Below are positions 1 through 7,566 of a stretch of 32,234 bases of DNA, piece by piece. The position numbers and the translations under genes were made by a program. Under the pieces are notes generated by a model. The model saw nothing but the letters and a program-made list of their open reading frames with translations, was not told the DNA's origin and ran no database searches. Each line of letters begins with the position of its first letter. Positions within the stretch are counted from its first letter, which is position 1. The DNA comes from Myxococcales bacterium (lineage in GTDB: Bacteria > Myxococcota > Myxococcia > Myxococcales > JAJYLH01). The stretch covers positions 1 through 32,234 of the forward strand of contig JAJYLH010000060.1 in NCBI GenBank assembly GCA_021787845.1, given 5' to 3'.

Positions 1-1
1 C

Positions 2-586
2 GTCGGGCCCTCGTGCAACGTTCCTGAGACCTTCAGCTACCGATGGAACTTCGTCAGCCTGCCGGCCGGCAGCAACCCGCAGCACGGCTCGTTCACCGCG
101 GAGAATTTCTGGTTCACGCCGGACGTCACTGGTACCTACGTGCTCGCGATGACGCCAACCGACTCCAGCGGCACGGTGGGCCAGACGGCAAGCATCGTTG
201 TGATGGTCAGCGCGTGCGGTGGGTTCGCGCCGGTGGCAACCATCCAGGCATCTGACTCCGGCGGGCCAATCTCCAGCCCGGCCACGGTCAACCCGGGCAC
301 CAACATCCAGTTCAATCCCTTCGACTACGATGCCAGCGGCAATCTGACGACGGGCGCGAGCTACGACGCAGATATTACCACCTGTGGCCTCGACGAGCAG
401 CTCTCCACCCAGTGGCAGCTCTTCACGGTGCCCAACGGAAGCATGGCAACGTTGCAGCCGTCAGACACCGCCTCCACCCCATGGTTCACACCCGACGTGG
501 CCGGCACCTACGTGGTGCGGCTCAAGGTGACTGACTCGACCGGGCTGTCGAGCGATTGGGTGCAGTTCACGGTGGTCTCGAACTGA
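2..586 (+). CDS. PKD/Ig-like repeat surface protein, C-terminal part (5' end outside window)
   Basis: The frame is open from the first bases and stops at 584-586, leaving 194 residues of the C-terminus. Two successive beta-sandwich-like modules are visible, each ending in a near-identical strand: FTPDVTGTYVLAMTPTDSSG near residues 38-57, and FTPDVAGTYVVRLKVTDSTG about 130 residues later. The pattern W-x-F/L ... F-T-P-D-V-x-G-T-Y-V-x-x-x-x-x-T-D is typical of PKD or related Ig-like domains of exported bacterial proteins. Composition is rich in Ser, Thr, Gly and Asp and poor in Lys, which fits an extracellular protein. Cysteines occur singly and could pair. No catalytic domain or C-terminal sorting signal is seen. 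The N-terminus, any signal peptide and other domains are missing, so the role (adhesion, or a spacer in a secreted enzyme) is unknown. Confidence 0.75.
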   Translation, partial: VGPSCNVPETFSYRWNFVSLPAGSNPQHGSFTAENFWFTPDVTGTYVLAMTPTDSSGTVGQTASIVVMVSACGGFAPVATIQASDSGGPISSPATVNPGTNIQFNPFDYDASGNLTTGASYDADITTCGLDEQLSTQWQLFTVPNGSMATLQPSDTASTPWFTPDVAGTYVVRLKVTDSTGLSSDWVQFTVVSN

Positions 587-1117
587 CGGTCGACCCGAGC
601 TGTCGTAATCCCCCAAGGAGCAACGGTCGCGGCGCGGGCGCACCGAAGACCGCTTGTTTCCGCGCGGAAACGAGGCGACCTGGTTCACCTGCTTCCGCTG
701 GTCTCCCGTCCAACGCCAGGTTTCATTCGAGCGCGATCTGGTCGCGGTCGATCCGGCGTTTGGCGGTCGACGAGCCGCGAGAAATGCAACCGCACGCTGC
801 GCGTCGGCGGCGCTCAGGTGGATGGCCTCCCGCCGCTGCGCCGCCACGATCGTGAGCGTGCGGCCGGTCATCGACAGGCTCGCGTCGGCGAGCCCAACGA
901 CGAGGGAGCCGTCGATTTGCCCTGCGAGCTTCTCGACCCACTGCTCGATCTCGCCGGCAGGCTCGGACGAGGCCACCACGGCCTCGACGGCGCGCGCGAT
1001 CTCCGGTCGGACAAAGCCGCCGACCCGGATGGCTCGCGTCGGTCCGATGACCAGGGGACCGTATGCCGACCCGCCGCTGCGCATGCGCGCCGCGACGAAG
1101 ACGTCCGCCCGCGCCAT
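461..1117 (-). CDS. hypothetical protein, boundaries doubtful
   Basis: A reverse-strand frame from ATG at 1117 would give 218 residues. Only the first 110 or so look like protein. They begin MARADVFVAARM and include amphipathic stretches such as EIEQWVEKLAGQIDGSLVVG and LSAADAQRAVAFLAARRP, with the alanine-rich, G/C-third-position character of the neighbours. After about residue 115 the translation becomes Arg/Ser-rich and overlaps the PKD-like gene on the other strand by 126 bp. The true end is therefore probably lost to a frameshift or degradation; an alternative frame ends at 723. No convincing ribosome binding site precedes the ATG. The 52-bp repeat at 1120-1171 ends three bases upstream of the start, as if the gene had been joined to foreign DNA there. 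No family recognised. Confidence 0.35.
   Translation of the reverse strand: MARADVFVAARMRSGGSAYGPLVIGPTRAIRVGGFVRPEIARAVEAVVASSEPAGEIEQWVEKLAGQIDGSLVVGLADASLSMTGRTLTIVAAQRREAIHLSAADAQRAVAFLAARRPPNAGSTATRSRSNETWRWTGDQRKQVNQVASFPRGNKRSSVRPRRDRCSLGDYDSSGRPSVRDHRELHPIARQPGRVSHLEPHHVGAGHVGCEPWGGGGV
656..671. repeat. 16-bp perfect palindrome
   Basis: GTTTCCGCGCGGAAAC reads identically on both strands. It lies 70 bp after the stop of the PKD-like gene. It could be an operator for a dimeric regulator or part of a weak terminator, but no T-tract follows. It also falls inside the doubtful reverse-strand frame 461-1117. Confidence 0.4.
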
Positions 1118-1119
1118 TG

Positions 1120-1171
1120 GGCGGCTGCCCGGCCTTGTCGGTCGTCGGCGCGGGCGCCGGGGGCGGCTCGG
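1120..1171. repeat. 52-bp direct repeat, copy 1
   Basis: This stretch is identical base for base to 4605-4656, in the same orientation and 3,485 bp away. On the reverse strand both copies can be read as a Pro/Ala-rich segment (EPPPAPAPTTDKAGQPP). Only copy 2 lies in a convincing gene. The two copies bracket the restriction-modification gene at 1335-4346. Confidence 0.85.
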
Positions 1172-1334
1172 TGGGCATCCCCAACAGGCTCGCACCCATG
1201 GGCCTCGAGGTGGCCCTCCGGTGGTGCCGCGAGGCGGCGATCCGCGGCCGTGTCCGATGCCTGTGGTAGAAGCTCGGGTGCGGGGCCGCGGAAAGACCTG
1301 GGTCGCGAGCCGCCGCCGGCAGAAGGCAGGAACC

Positions 1335-4300
1335 ATGTCGTCACCGCTCCAGGAGATCGTGGCCCGGCTCGCACGCCGGGACGACCCACGCACTGAAGCC
1401 GACGTCCAGGCTGATGTGCGCCAGCTTCTCCTCACCGCGCCGCTCGATCTTACGGACAAGGTGCTCCTCGAGACGCAGGTCGGCGGTCGCCGCCGCATCG
1501 ACGTCGAGGTCGGCTCGACCGTCATCGAGGTGAAGAAGGATCTCCGGAAAGGGAACGTCCGGACCGAAGCGGTCGGGCAGCTCGCCGGCTACGTCGCCGC
1601 GCGCGCGAAGAAGCTCGGAGCGCGCTACGTCGGCGTCCTGACCGACGGAGCCGAGTGGCTGGCATTCCACCTCGACGGGACGGATCTCCGGGAGGTCACC
1701 GCCCATTCGGTCGTTCCGGCGCGGCCTGACGTCGAGGGGCTGCTGCGATGGCTGGAAGGCGTGCTCGCGACCACGCATGACATCGCGCCGAGCCCGGAGG
1801 AAATTCGCAGCCGCCTCGGTGCGGGGAGCAGCGCGCACCTCCTCGACCGGGCGAGCCTCGCCTCCCTTTTCAAAGCCCATGCGAATTCGCCCGCCGTGCT
1901 GACGCGGCGGCGTCTTTGGGCGCGTCTTCTCGAAACGGCTCTCGGGACGCAGTTCGAGGACCGCGACGATCTCTTCCTGAACCACACGCTCCTCGTGAAC
2001 ACGGCCGACATCATCGCTCACGCGGTGCTCGGTCTCGCGCCCGAGTCGCTCCCGCCGCGTTCGATCCTGTCGGGCGAGGCGTTCGACGCAGCCGACATCC
2101 ATGGCGTCGTCGAGGCCGATTTCTTCGACTGGGTCACGGAAGTTCCGGGCGGAGACGCCTTCATCCGGACGCTGGCGCGCCGCCTGATGCGATTCGACTG
2201 GAGCGCGATCCAGCACGATGTCCTGAAGGTGCTCTACGAATCCATCATCACGGCGGACGTGCGCAAGCACCTGGGCGAGTACTACACGCCGGATTGGCTG
2301 GCGCAGAAGGTTGTCGAAGAGACCGTGCCGAAACCGCTCGAGACCCGTGTCCTCGACGCGGCCTGCGGTTCGGGAACCTTCCTCTTCCACGCGGTTCGGC
2401 GCTACGTCGAGGCGGCCATCGCGGAGAAGACGCCGGTTTCGCGGGTCGTCGAAGGTGTCACCCAGAGCGTCGTCGGCATGGATCTGCACCCGGTCGCGGT
2501 CGGGCTCGCGCGCATCACGTATCTCCTGGCATTCGGAACGGAGCTGCTTCGGCATCCCGAGCGCGGCCGCATCCGGGTTCCCGTTTTCCTGGGCGACTCT
2601 CTGCAGTGGCGTGACAGCGACGACCTCTTCACTCCCAAGGAGCTGGCTGTTCCCATCAGCGACTCGGGTCAGCTCTTCACGACGGAGAAGTCGAGCTTCC
2701 GTTTTCCCAACAGCCTCCTGGAGGACGCGCAGCGGTTCGACGCCCTCGTCACCGAGCTGAGCGATCTCGCGACCGACCGGCCCCCGGGCAGCATTCCTCC
2801 ATCCATCGCCGGGCTTCTCAAGCGCCACACGATGTCCAAGCAGGCCCAAGGGATCGTCGAGACGACCTACCAGACGTTGTGCGGGCTGCACGACGATGGG
2901 CGCGACCACATCTGGAGCTATTTCATCCGCAACCTGGTTCGGCCCTCGTGGCTGACCCGCTCTGAGAACAAGGTCGATGCGCTGGTCGGCAACCCCCCTT
3001 GGCTCGCCTACCGCTTCATGCCGGGCCCGATGCAGGAGGTGTTCAAGAAGCTCAGTGAGACCCGGGGGTTGTGGCAGGGCGCCAAGGTGGCGACGCAACA
3101 GGACCTGTCCGTCCTCTTCGTCGTCCGAATCGTCGAGCGGTATCTGCGGGAGGGCGGGCGCTTCGGGTTCGTGCTCCCGAGCGCCGTGCTGGACCGCCAG
3201 CAGTACGCGGGATTTCGGAAAGGCACGTTCGGCACGTTCCCCGCGGCCGTGCGGCTCGCCTTCGACCCGCCGTGGGATCTGCGCCGGCTCCGGCCGCACT
3301 TCTTCCCCATCGCGGCGAGCGTCGCATTCGGTCGTGTGGCCCACCGCGCGAACGCGATGCCGCAGGCCGGCGAGGTCTGGCTCGGACGACTCCCCGAGCG
3401 CAACGCGTCCTGGGCGGAGATCGAGTCGATCGTCGAGCGAAAGCAACCGCCGAAGCGGGCGGCCGGGGCCGAGGCATCCGAATATTCGGAACGGTTCCGC
3501 AACGGGGCCACCATCGTGCCCAGGGTTCTCTTCCTCGTGAACCAGCTCGACCCGGGGCCGCTCGGCCTGTCGGCGGGAAACGCCCGGATCGCCTCGGCCC
3601 GCAGCGCGAACGAGAAGAAGCCGTGGAAGGACCTCCCCCCGCTGGAGGGCGTGATCGAACGGGAGTTCCTGTTCCGCGTCCATCTCGGCGAAACCGTGCT
3701 CCCCTACCGGACGCTCACGCCTCGAACGGCGGTGCTTCCGATCACTCGCAAGGGTAAGTTCTATCCGGGGGACCCTCGCATCCTGGAGTACCCGAGGCTC
3801 GCGAAGTGGTGGGCGAAAGCGGAGGCCATCTGGCTCGAAAACCGTTCGAGCGATCGTCTCTCGCTCCTGGAGCAGCTCGACTACCACGGCAAGCTCAAGT
3901 TTCAGTTTCCGCTCCTGCAGAACCGGATCGTCTACTCGAAGTCCGGAATGCACCTCGCGGCGGCGCGCATCGACGATCTGCGGGCGGTCATCGATCACAA
4001 GCTGTACTGGGGGTCGGTCGCTTCGGTGGCCGAGGCGCACTTCCTTTGCGCCATCTTGAACTCCGCCGTCGTCACCGCTCGGGTGCGACCCTTGATGTCC
4101 TACGGCAAGGACGAGAGGGACATCGACAAGTACGTCTGGCAGCTTCCGATTCCGATGTTCAACCGGGAGGTCAAGGCCCACGCGCGGCTCTCGGAGCTCG
4201 GCCGGCAGGCGGAGGCGGCCATCGCCGACCTCGATCTGCCGGACAACGTCCATTTCAGCGCCGTCCGGCGCCGGGTCCGCGAGTGGCTGGAGCAGAGCGA

Positions 4301-4346
4301 CATCGGTCAGGAGATTGAGGCGACCGTCGCGAAGCTGCTGGGGTGA
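1335..4346 (+). CDS. single-chain restriction-modification enzyme (type IIG-like: nuclease plus N6-adenine methyltransferase)
   Basis: Predicted to methylate adenine in a specific DNA site and to cut unmethylated DNA with the same 1003-residue chain. Near the N-terminus RRRIDVEV...VIEVKKD gives a PD-(D/E)xK nuclease motif (D56, E65, K67). The central part holds a HsdM-type methylase: GEYYTP at 314-319, the SAM-binding motif DAACGSGTFL at 341-350 and the catalytic NPPW at 553-556. The C-terminal 350 or so residues would be the target-recognition domain. The frame is open upstream to 654, but ATG 1335 is chosen because AAGGCAGGA lies just before it and the upstream translation is Arg-rich non-protein. 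No separate specificity, helicase or methylase gene is adjacent, which fits a stand-alone type IIG enzyme rather than type I. A BREX PglX-like or orphan methylase role is less likely given the intact nuclease motif. The gene sits between two copies of a 52-bp direct repeat, suggesting acquisition by transfer. Confidence 0.85.
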   Translation: MSSPLQEIVARLARRDDPRTEADVQADVRQLLLTAPLDLTDKVLLETQVGGRRRIDVEVGSTVIEVKKDLRKGNVRTEAVGQLAGYVAARAKKLGARYVGVLTDGAEWLAFHLDGTDLREVTAHSVVPARPDVEGLLRWLEGVLATTHDIAPSPEEIRSRLGAGSSAHLLDRASLASLFKAHANSPAVLTRRRLWARLLETALGTQFEDRDDLFLNHTLLVNTADIIAHAVLGLAPESLPPRSILSGEAFDAADIHGVVEADFFDWVTEVPGGDAFIRTLARRLMRFDWSAIQHDVLKVLYESIITADVRKHLGEYYTPDWLAQKVVEETVPKPLETRVLDAACGSGTFLFHAVRRYVEAAIAEKTPVSRVVEGVTQSVVGMDLHPVAVGLARITYLLAFGTELLRHPERGRIRVPVFLGDSLQWRDSDDLFTPKELAVPISDSGQLFTTEKSSFRFPNSLLEDAQRFDALVTELSDLATDRPPGSIPPSIAGLLKRHTMSKQAQGIVETTYQTLCGLHDDGRDHIWSYFIRNLVRPSWLTRSENKVDALVGNPPWLAYRFMPGPMQEVFKKLSETRGLWQGAKVATQQDLSVLFVVRIVERYLREGGRFGFVLPSAVLDRQQYAGFRKGTFGTFPAAVRLAFDPPWDLRRLRPHFFPIAASVAFGRVAHRANAMPQAGEVWLGRLPERNASWAEIESIVERKQPPKRAAGAEASEYSERFRNGATIVPRVLFLVNQLDPGPLGLSAGNARIASARSANEKKPWKDLPPLEGVIEREFLFRVHLGETVLPYRTLTPRTAVLPITRKGKFYPGDPRILEYPRLAKWWAKAEAIWLENRSSDRLSLLEQLDYHGKLKFQFPLLQNRIVYSKSGMHLAAARIDDLRAVIDHKLYWGSVASVAEAHFLCAILNSAVVTARVRPLMSYGKDERDIDKYVWQLPIPMFNREVKAHARLSELGRQAEAAIADLDLPDNVHFSAVRRRVREWLEQSDIGQEIEATVAKLLG

Positions 4347-4355
4347 GTGCCTTCT

Positions 4356-4386
4356 CTTGGTGCGGCGCTTGCGCCCGCAATCCAAG
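4356..4386. terminator. imperfect hairpin between convergent genes
   Basis: CTTGG-TGCGG-CGC at 4356-4368 pairs with GCG-CCGCA-CCAAG at 4371-4386 across a TT loop, with small bulges. It lies 9 bp after the restriction gene stop and 16 bp before the end of the reverse-strand gene. The position fits a bidirectional terminator, though there is no T-tract. Confidence 0.4.
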
Positions 4387-4402
4387 CTCAGCGGCCGAAT
4401 GG

Positions 4403-5527
4403 CTATCGCCGCCGGGTGGATTTCTTCGCGCGGCCGCCGGCTCTCGCATTGCGGGTCTTCACCGGCGCCCGGGTCTGCGAGCGATTCTCGGCGGGCTTCG
4501 TCTGCGGTTTCGCCGGGGTGGAGGCCTTCGGCTGGGCAGGAGCGCTATTCGTCGCGGGCGTTTGGGGCTTGGGAGCGCTCCCGCTCTCCGGCTTGCCGGC
4601 CTCCGGCGGCTGCCCGGCCTTGTCGGTCGTCGGCGCGGGCGCCGGGGGCGGCTCGGGCACCGGCGGCGGATTGTCGGGAGGCGGCTCGTTCGGTGTCGTC
4701 GTCGTCTGGTCGCTCTTGCGGCGCGGGGTGATGATGCTCTTGAGCTTCCCGAGCTCCTTCGCATCGGCGCGCGAGCTCGCGCCCTTGAGGAGCCTGTCGA
4801 GCGCGACGTCGACGGTGAGCACGGCGCTGAGCGCGGCGCGCGAGTAGAGGACGCTGGTCGTCGCGATGCGGCCGCGATCGCCGAACACCGCCTGGCTCAC
4901 GGCGTCGAGCGCCGTCTGGAGCAGCGGCAACATCTCCGACAGCTCGGTCGGGCAGGAGTCGAGTCCGCCGATGGCGCTCTTGATCAGCTCGAGCTCGGTC
5001 TTCCAGTCGTCGCGGGCGCTGGGCCGCGGGCGGTTCCCGAAGACGAGGGTGCGCAGCGCGATGGCCGCCGGCGCGTTGGGGTTCTTCCCGTCGATGGCGG
5101 TGTGCGTCCGGCTGTAGGCGTCGTTCGCGAGCGCGAGCGCGTCGGCGAGCGTCGAGACGACGTGGTGGACCAGGCGCTTCGCGTCTGGCATGCCGATGGC
5201 GGCGTAAGCGAGCTTGAGCAGGACTTCGAGAATCGAGATCCAGAACGCGTCGACGAAGCCGGAGACCAGGAGGATGGTGGGGAGCGGCGGGGTCGGCGTC
5301 GGACGATCCTGCTCGATCATCTTCTGGTGCTCGGACTCGACCTCCTCGAGCTCGCGTTTGGCGCGTTCGCCCTTGCGCAGCACCTCCGCCGGATCCTTCT
5401 CCGTCAAGAGGGTGGAGGGTTCGAGATACGGCGGGTCCTTCCCCGCCGGCAGTTGCGCCTTCGCCGCGGCCTGGAACTGCACGACCGCCTGGTCGTTGGG
5501 GTTTTCGAGCTTCTTCTCGCGGGACAT
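4403..5527 (-). CDS. hypothetical protein with Pro/Lys-rich basic tail
   Basis: 374 residues from ATG 5527, which is preceded by GGAG at good spacing; the frame continues upstream to 5641 but the extra residues are Arg-rich noise. Residues 1-75 are charged and helical. A hydrophobic stretch at 82-112 could be one or two membrane-associated helices. Residues 115-265 are helical and Leu/Ala-rich (for example a LSEMLPLLQTALDAV segment). From 275 to 374 the chain is low-complexity Pro/Thr/Ala and then strongly basic, ending AGGRAKKSTRRR, like histone H1-type or nucleic-acid-binding tails. Residues 292-308 are encoded by copy 2 of the 52-bp repeat. The family is not recognised. The basic tail suggests binding to DNA, RNA or acidic polymers, which is only inference. 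It converges with the restriction gene and shows no operon partner. Confidence 0.75.
   Translation of the reverse strand: MSREKKLENPNDQAVVQFQAAAKAQLPAGKDPPYLEPSTLLTEKDPAEVLRKGERAKRELEEVESEHQKMIEQDRPTPTPPLPTILLVSGFVDAFWISILEVLLKLAYAAIGMPDAKRLVHHVVSTLADALALANDAYSRTHTAIDGKNPNAPAAIALRTLVFGNRPRPSARDDWKTELELIKSAIGGLDSCPTELSEMLPLLQTALDAVSQAVFGDRGRIATTSVLYSRAALSAVLTVDVALDRLLKGASSRADAKELGKLKSIITPRRKSDQTTTTPNEPPPDNPPPVPEPPPAPAPTTDKAGQPPEAGKPESGSAPKPQTPATNSAPAQPKASTPAKPQTKPAENRSQTRAPVKTRNARAGGRAKKSTRRR
4605..4656. repeat. 52-bp direct repeat, copy 2
   Basis: Exact copy of 1120-1171, here in frame inside the Pro-rich tail of the hypothetical gene 4403-5527. It is probably the source copy, because it is coding here. 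Confidence 0.85.
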
Positions 5528-5680
5528 GGTTGTTCTCCGCGGCTTTCGTAGCGGCGCCCTGCGCGTCGTTCGAGCCGTATGAGGACCTGCGGTACCACAT
5601 CGCGCAGCTGAGCGCAAGCCCCCGGTTTTCGGCGGGCGCAAGAACCCGTTTGCGGCGCGCCACGCTCGGCCGGGCGACGT

Positions 5681-5724
5681 CCGATCGGACCGATCGGTCG
5701 GATCCGACTGATCGGTCCGATCGG
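5681..5724. repeat. GATCGG-rich palindrome, copy A
   Basis: A 20-base arm starting CCGATCGGACCGATC pairs with its complement at 5705-5724 around a GATC loop, with one G-T wobble. Related palindromes occur at 11389-11434 and 15240-15274. Unlike those two, this copy lies between divergent genes, so a terminator role does not explain it. Confidence 0.75.
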
Positions 5725-5938
5725 ATGGGTCACGGCGCGGGAAAGCGGCGGAATCGGGTCACCAACGCCCGCTTTCGGCGTCCGTCCGGGCGCGGCATGG
5801 CCGCCGTGTGACGTTCCTGTCGCCGCGCGCAGGGCCTCGAAGCGAGAACGCCCCACCCTCGCCGGCCTTCGCGGCGCGGCGCGCTCCTCCTGGCGGAAAG
5901 TCGCTGGCACGTCGGTTGCTTGGTGCGGTCGCGCGCCA

Positions 5939-5958
5939 CCGATGGCGTGTGCCATCGG
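5939..5958 (+). promoter_or_regulatory. leader hairpin upstream of the Met-rich secreted protein
   Basis: CCGATGGC and GCCATCGG form a perfect 8-bp stem with a GTGT loop. It ends 15 bp before the AGGAG ribosome binding site of the gene starting at 5986. It could affect mRNA stability or be a regulator site; chance is possible in such GC-rich DNA. Confidence 0.3.
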
Positions 5959-5985
5959 CGACTCGAGCCACCCAGGAGAAACCTG

Positions 5986-7110
5986 ATGCGAAACCTCGTC
6001 ACGCTCGCGGCCCTCGCGGCCATCGCTCTCGCCTCGACCGCGAAAGCGGTGGAGCTCAACTACAAGTGGAAGGTGGGCGACGTCCATCGCTTCCACTACG
6101 CGGACGACACCACGTTCCAGATGGCGATGGGGGGCATGCCCGGGATGGGCATGATGCCGGGGATGTCGGGCGGCGCCGGGATGCGGGTCCAGTTCAGCAG
6201 CGACTTCTCGGAAAAAGTCCTCGACCTGCTGCCGAACGGCTCCGCGGGCGTGGAGCTGACCATCGACAAGCTCGCGCTCGTCGAGGGCGGCCGGAGCATT
6301 CCTCTGCTCGGGAAGATTCCGCCGGCCGACCGGCACCTGCGCGCGGTGATCGACCGCAAGGGCCACGCCCGGTTCGAGCGGATGGTCACGCTCTACATGA
6401 AGGACAACCGGGTGCTCGTCGGCGTGAGCGCGCAGGCGAACGGCACGGGGATGCAGGCGACCGGGAGCGCCGGCGGCGAGACCGTCCAGGTGGTCGCGTC
6501 GGTCGATCCGAAGACCGGCAGGGTCACGGCGTCGGCGAACGTCCGCCGGGCGCGCGCCAAGGCGCAGGAGACGGCGGTGGAGGTGAAGAGCGACGACCCC
6601 GGCGAAGAGGTCGTCCCGCGCCGGATCTTGAAAATGATGGAGCTGCCGGATGGCGACATCGCTCCCGGGACCACCGCGCGGATGACGAGCCCCATGGGGA
6701 CCATCACCTTTGCGCTGTCGAAGATGGACGGTGCGGTCGCGCCCTTCGAGGCGAAGCTCGCGGGCAACAAGATTCAGGCGAACGACCAGGGCGTGACGAG
6801 CACGGATGCGAGCGGCCAAAACACCCTCGTCGGTTTCGGCAACATGCAAGGCATGGGTTCGATGGGCGGCGGCATGCAGGCGGGCGGCATGGGCCAGCCG
6901 AGCGGCGGGATGCCGATGGGCGGTGGCATGCAGCAGGGTGGCATGGGCCAGGCGGGCGCCGGGATGCAGATGGACTGCGACATCAAAGGTCGCTTCGACA
7001 CCGGCCGCGGCGAGCTGCTCGGGCTTTCGGGGTCGATGCACTCCGACATGTCCATGGGCGGCATGGGCGACGTGAAGGTGAAGTCGAAGTTCCAGCTCCA
7101 CCAGCTCTGA
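5986..7110 (+). CDS. exported Met/Gly-rich protein (possibly DUF6263-like)
   Basis: 374 residues from ATG 5986, which has AGGAG seven bases upstream. Residues 1-21 form a clear Sec signal peptide ending STAKA, followed by mature VELNYKWKVGD, so the protein is exported. Two methionine/glycine clusters stand out: residues 46-66 (many GM and MPGM steps) and 286-329 (repeated GGMxx). Between them lie ordinary beta-rich sequences. The opening pattern L-x-Y-K-(W/F)-K-x-G-D resembles DUF6263-type secreted proteins as I remember them; this is not verified. Met-rich runs in periplasmic proteins often bind copper, which is a reasonable but untested inference. It probably forms its own transcription unit; a repeat element follows the stop. 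No catalytic motif is visible. Confidence 0.8.
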   Translation: MRNLVTLAALAAIALASTAKAVELNYKWKVGDVHRFHYADDTTFQMAMGGMPGMGMMPGMSGGAGMRVQFSSDFSEKVLDLLPNGSAGVELTIDKLALVEGGRSIPLLGKIPPADRHLRAVIDRKGHARFERMVTLYMKDNRVLVGVSAQANGTGMQATGSAGGETVQVVASVDPKTGRVTASANVRRARAKAQETAVEVKSDDPGEEVVPRRILKMMELPDGDIAPGTTARMTSPMGTITFALSKMDGAVAPFEAKLAGNKIQANDQGVTSTDASGQNTLVGFGNMQGMGSMGGGMQAGGMGQPSGGMPMGGGMQQGGMGQAGAGMQMDCDIKGRFDTGRGELLGLSGSMHSDMSMGGMGDVKVKSKFQLHQL

Positions 7111-7144
7111 TTCAGGCCGATCCGGTTGACGCGCTCGCCCCGAC

Positions 7145-7340
7145 GTTGGAGCCGGACACGTCAGTGTCCGGGTACAGGCAGAGCCTTCGCGATGAGGATG
7201 GTAGGGCGGGGCTTGTCCCCCGCCGCGGCGACGTCGGCACGCAGACGGCGGGGACAAGCCCCCGCCCTACATCTTCGGACGGACGATGTCCAAACCGATG
7301 GCCATGCCTGCACCCGGACACTGACGTGTCCGGCTCCAAC
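7145..7340. repeat. 196-bp nested inverted-repeat element (MITE/REP-like)
   Basis: Outer arms 7145-7180 and 7305-7340 are inverted copies, 35 of 36 bases matching. Each arm itself contains a small hairpin built on CCGGACAC and GTGTCCGG. Inside, 7197-7225 and 7246-7273 are a second inverted pair built on GTAGGGCGGGGCTTGTCC, with single-base length differences. No coding capacity and no obvious target-site duplication at the edges. The architecture fits a non-autonomous mobile palindrome or a dispersed intergenic repeat that folds into a long stem. Confidence 0.8.
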
Positions 7341-7442
7341 TCTGGCGGAGGTTTCAGCGGACCACGAAGGCACTGCCCGCTCTGCGCCGTCCACACCGGC
7401 CAGCCTAGAACCGGATTCCCGGGCGCACTTCGCGCGCGTCGC

Positions 7443-7471
7443 TTGACTCCCGCGGGAGGCAGATCTAGGCT
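7443..7471 (+). promoter_or_regulatory. possible sigma-70-type promoter
   Basis: TTGACT at 7443-7448 and TAGGCT at 7466-7471 are separated by exactly 17 bases, upstream of the gene at 7567. The -35 box is good; the -10 box is weak (TA...T only). Confidence 0.35.
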
Positions 7472-7482
7472 CGCGCGCTCGA

Positions 7483-7504
7483 CGAACGCTCAGGGGAGCG
7501 TTCG
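7483..7504 (+). promoter_or_regulatory. perfect 9-bp hairpin in the presumed 5' leader
   Basis: CGAACGCTC and GAGCGTTCG pair perfectly around an AGGG loop. It starts 12 bp after the candidate -10 box and lies 62 bp before the ATG at 7567. The position suits an mRNA-stabilising or regulatory leader structure. Confidence 0.4.
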
Positions 7505-7566
7505 CAGGCCGTTCGACCGTGAGCTGAGCGTTTCGTCCCCTCGGGGGCCATTAGGGAGGTAACAGC

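Larger units (their letters stand above)
5528..5985. other. 458-bp divergent intergenic region
   Basis: Separates the reverse-strand hypothetical from the forward Met-rich secreted protein, so promoters for both should lie here; none stands out. It contains a long GATCGG-type palindrome (5681-5724) and a perfect 8-bp-stem hairpin (5939-5958) in the presumed leader. Open frames across it are Arg-rich and lack protein character. No gene is called. Confidence 0.5.

Noticed and set aside
654-1334. Upstream extension of the restriction-modification gene
   Set aside because: 227 Arg/Pro/Ser-rich residues crossing the 52-bp repeat; a good ribosome binding site precedes ATG 1335.
1341-4385. 1014-codon reverse-strand open frame over the restriction-modification gene
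   Set aside because: Arg/Glu/Pro-rich translation without motifs; the forward strand has all the catalytic motifs.
5404-7257. 617-codon reverse-strand frame over the Met-rich protein and the upstream gap
   Set aside because: Low-complexity His/Arg/Ala translation that also runs through the intergenic palindrome.
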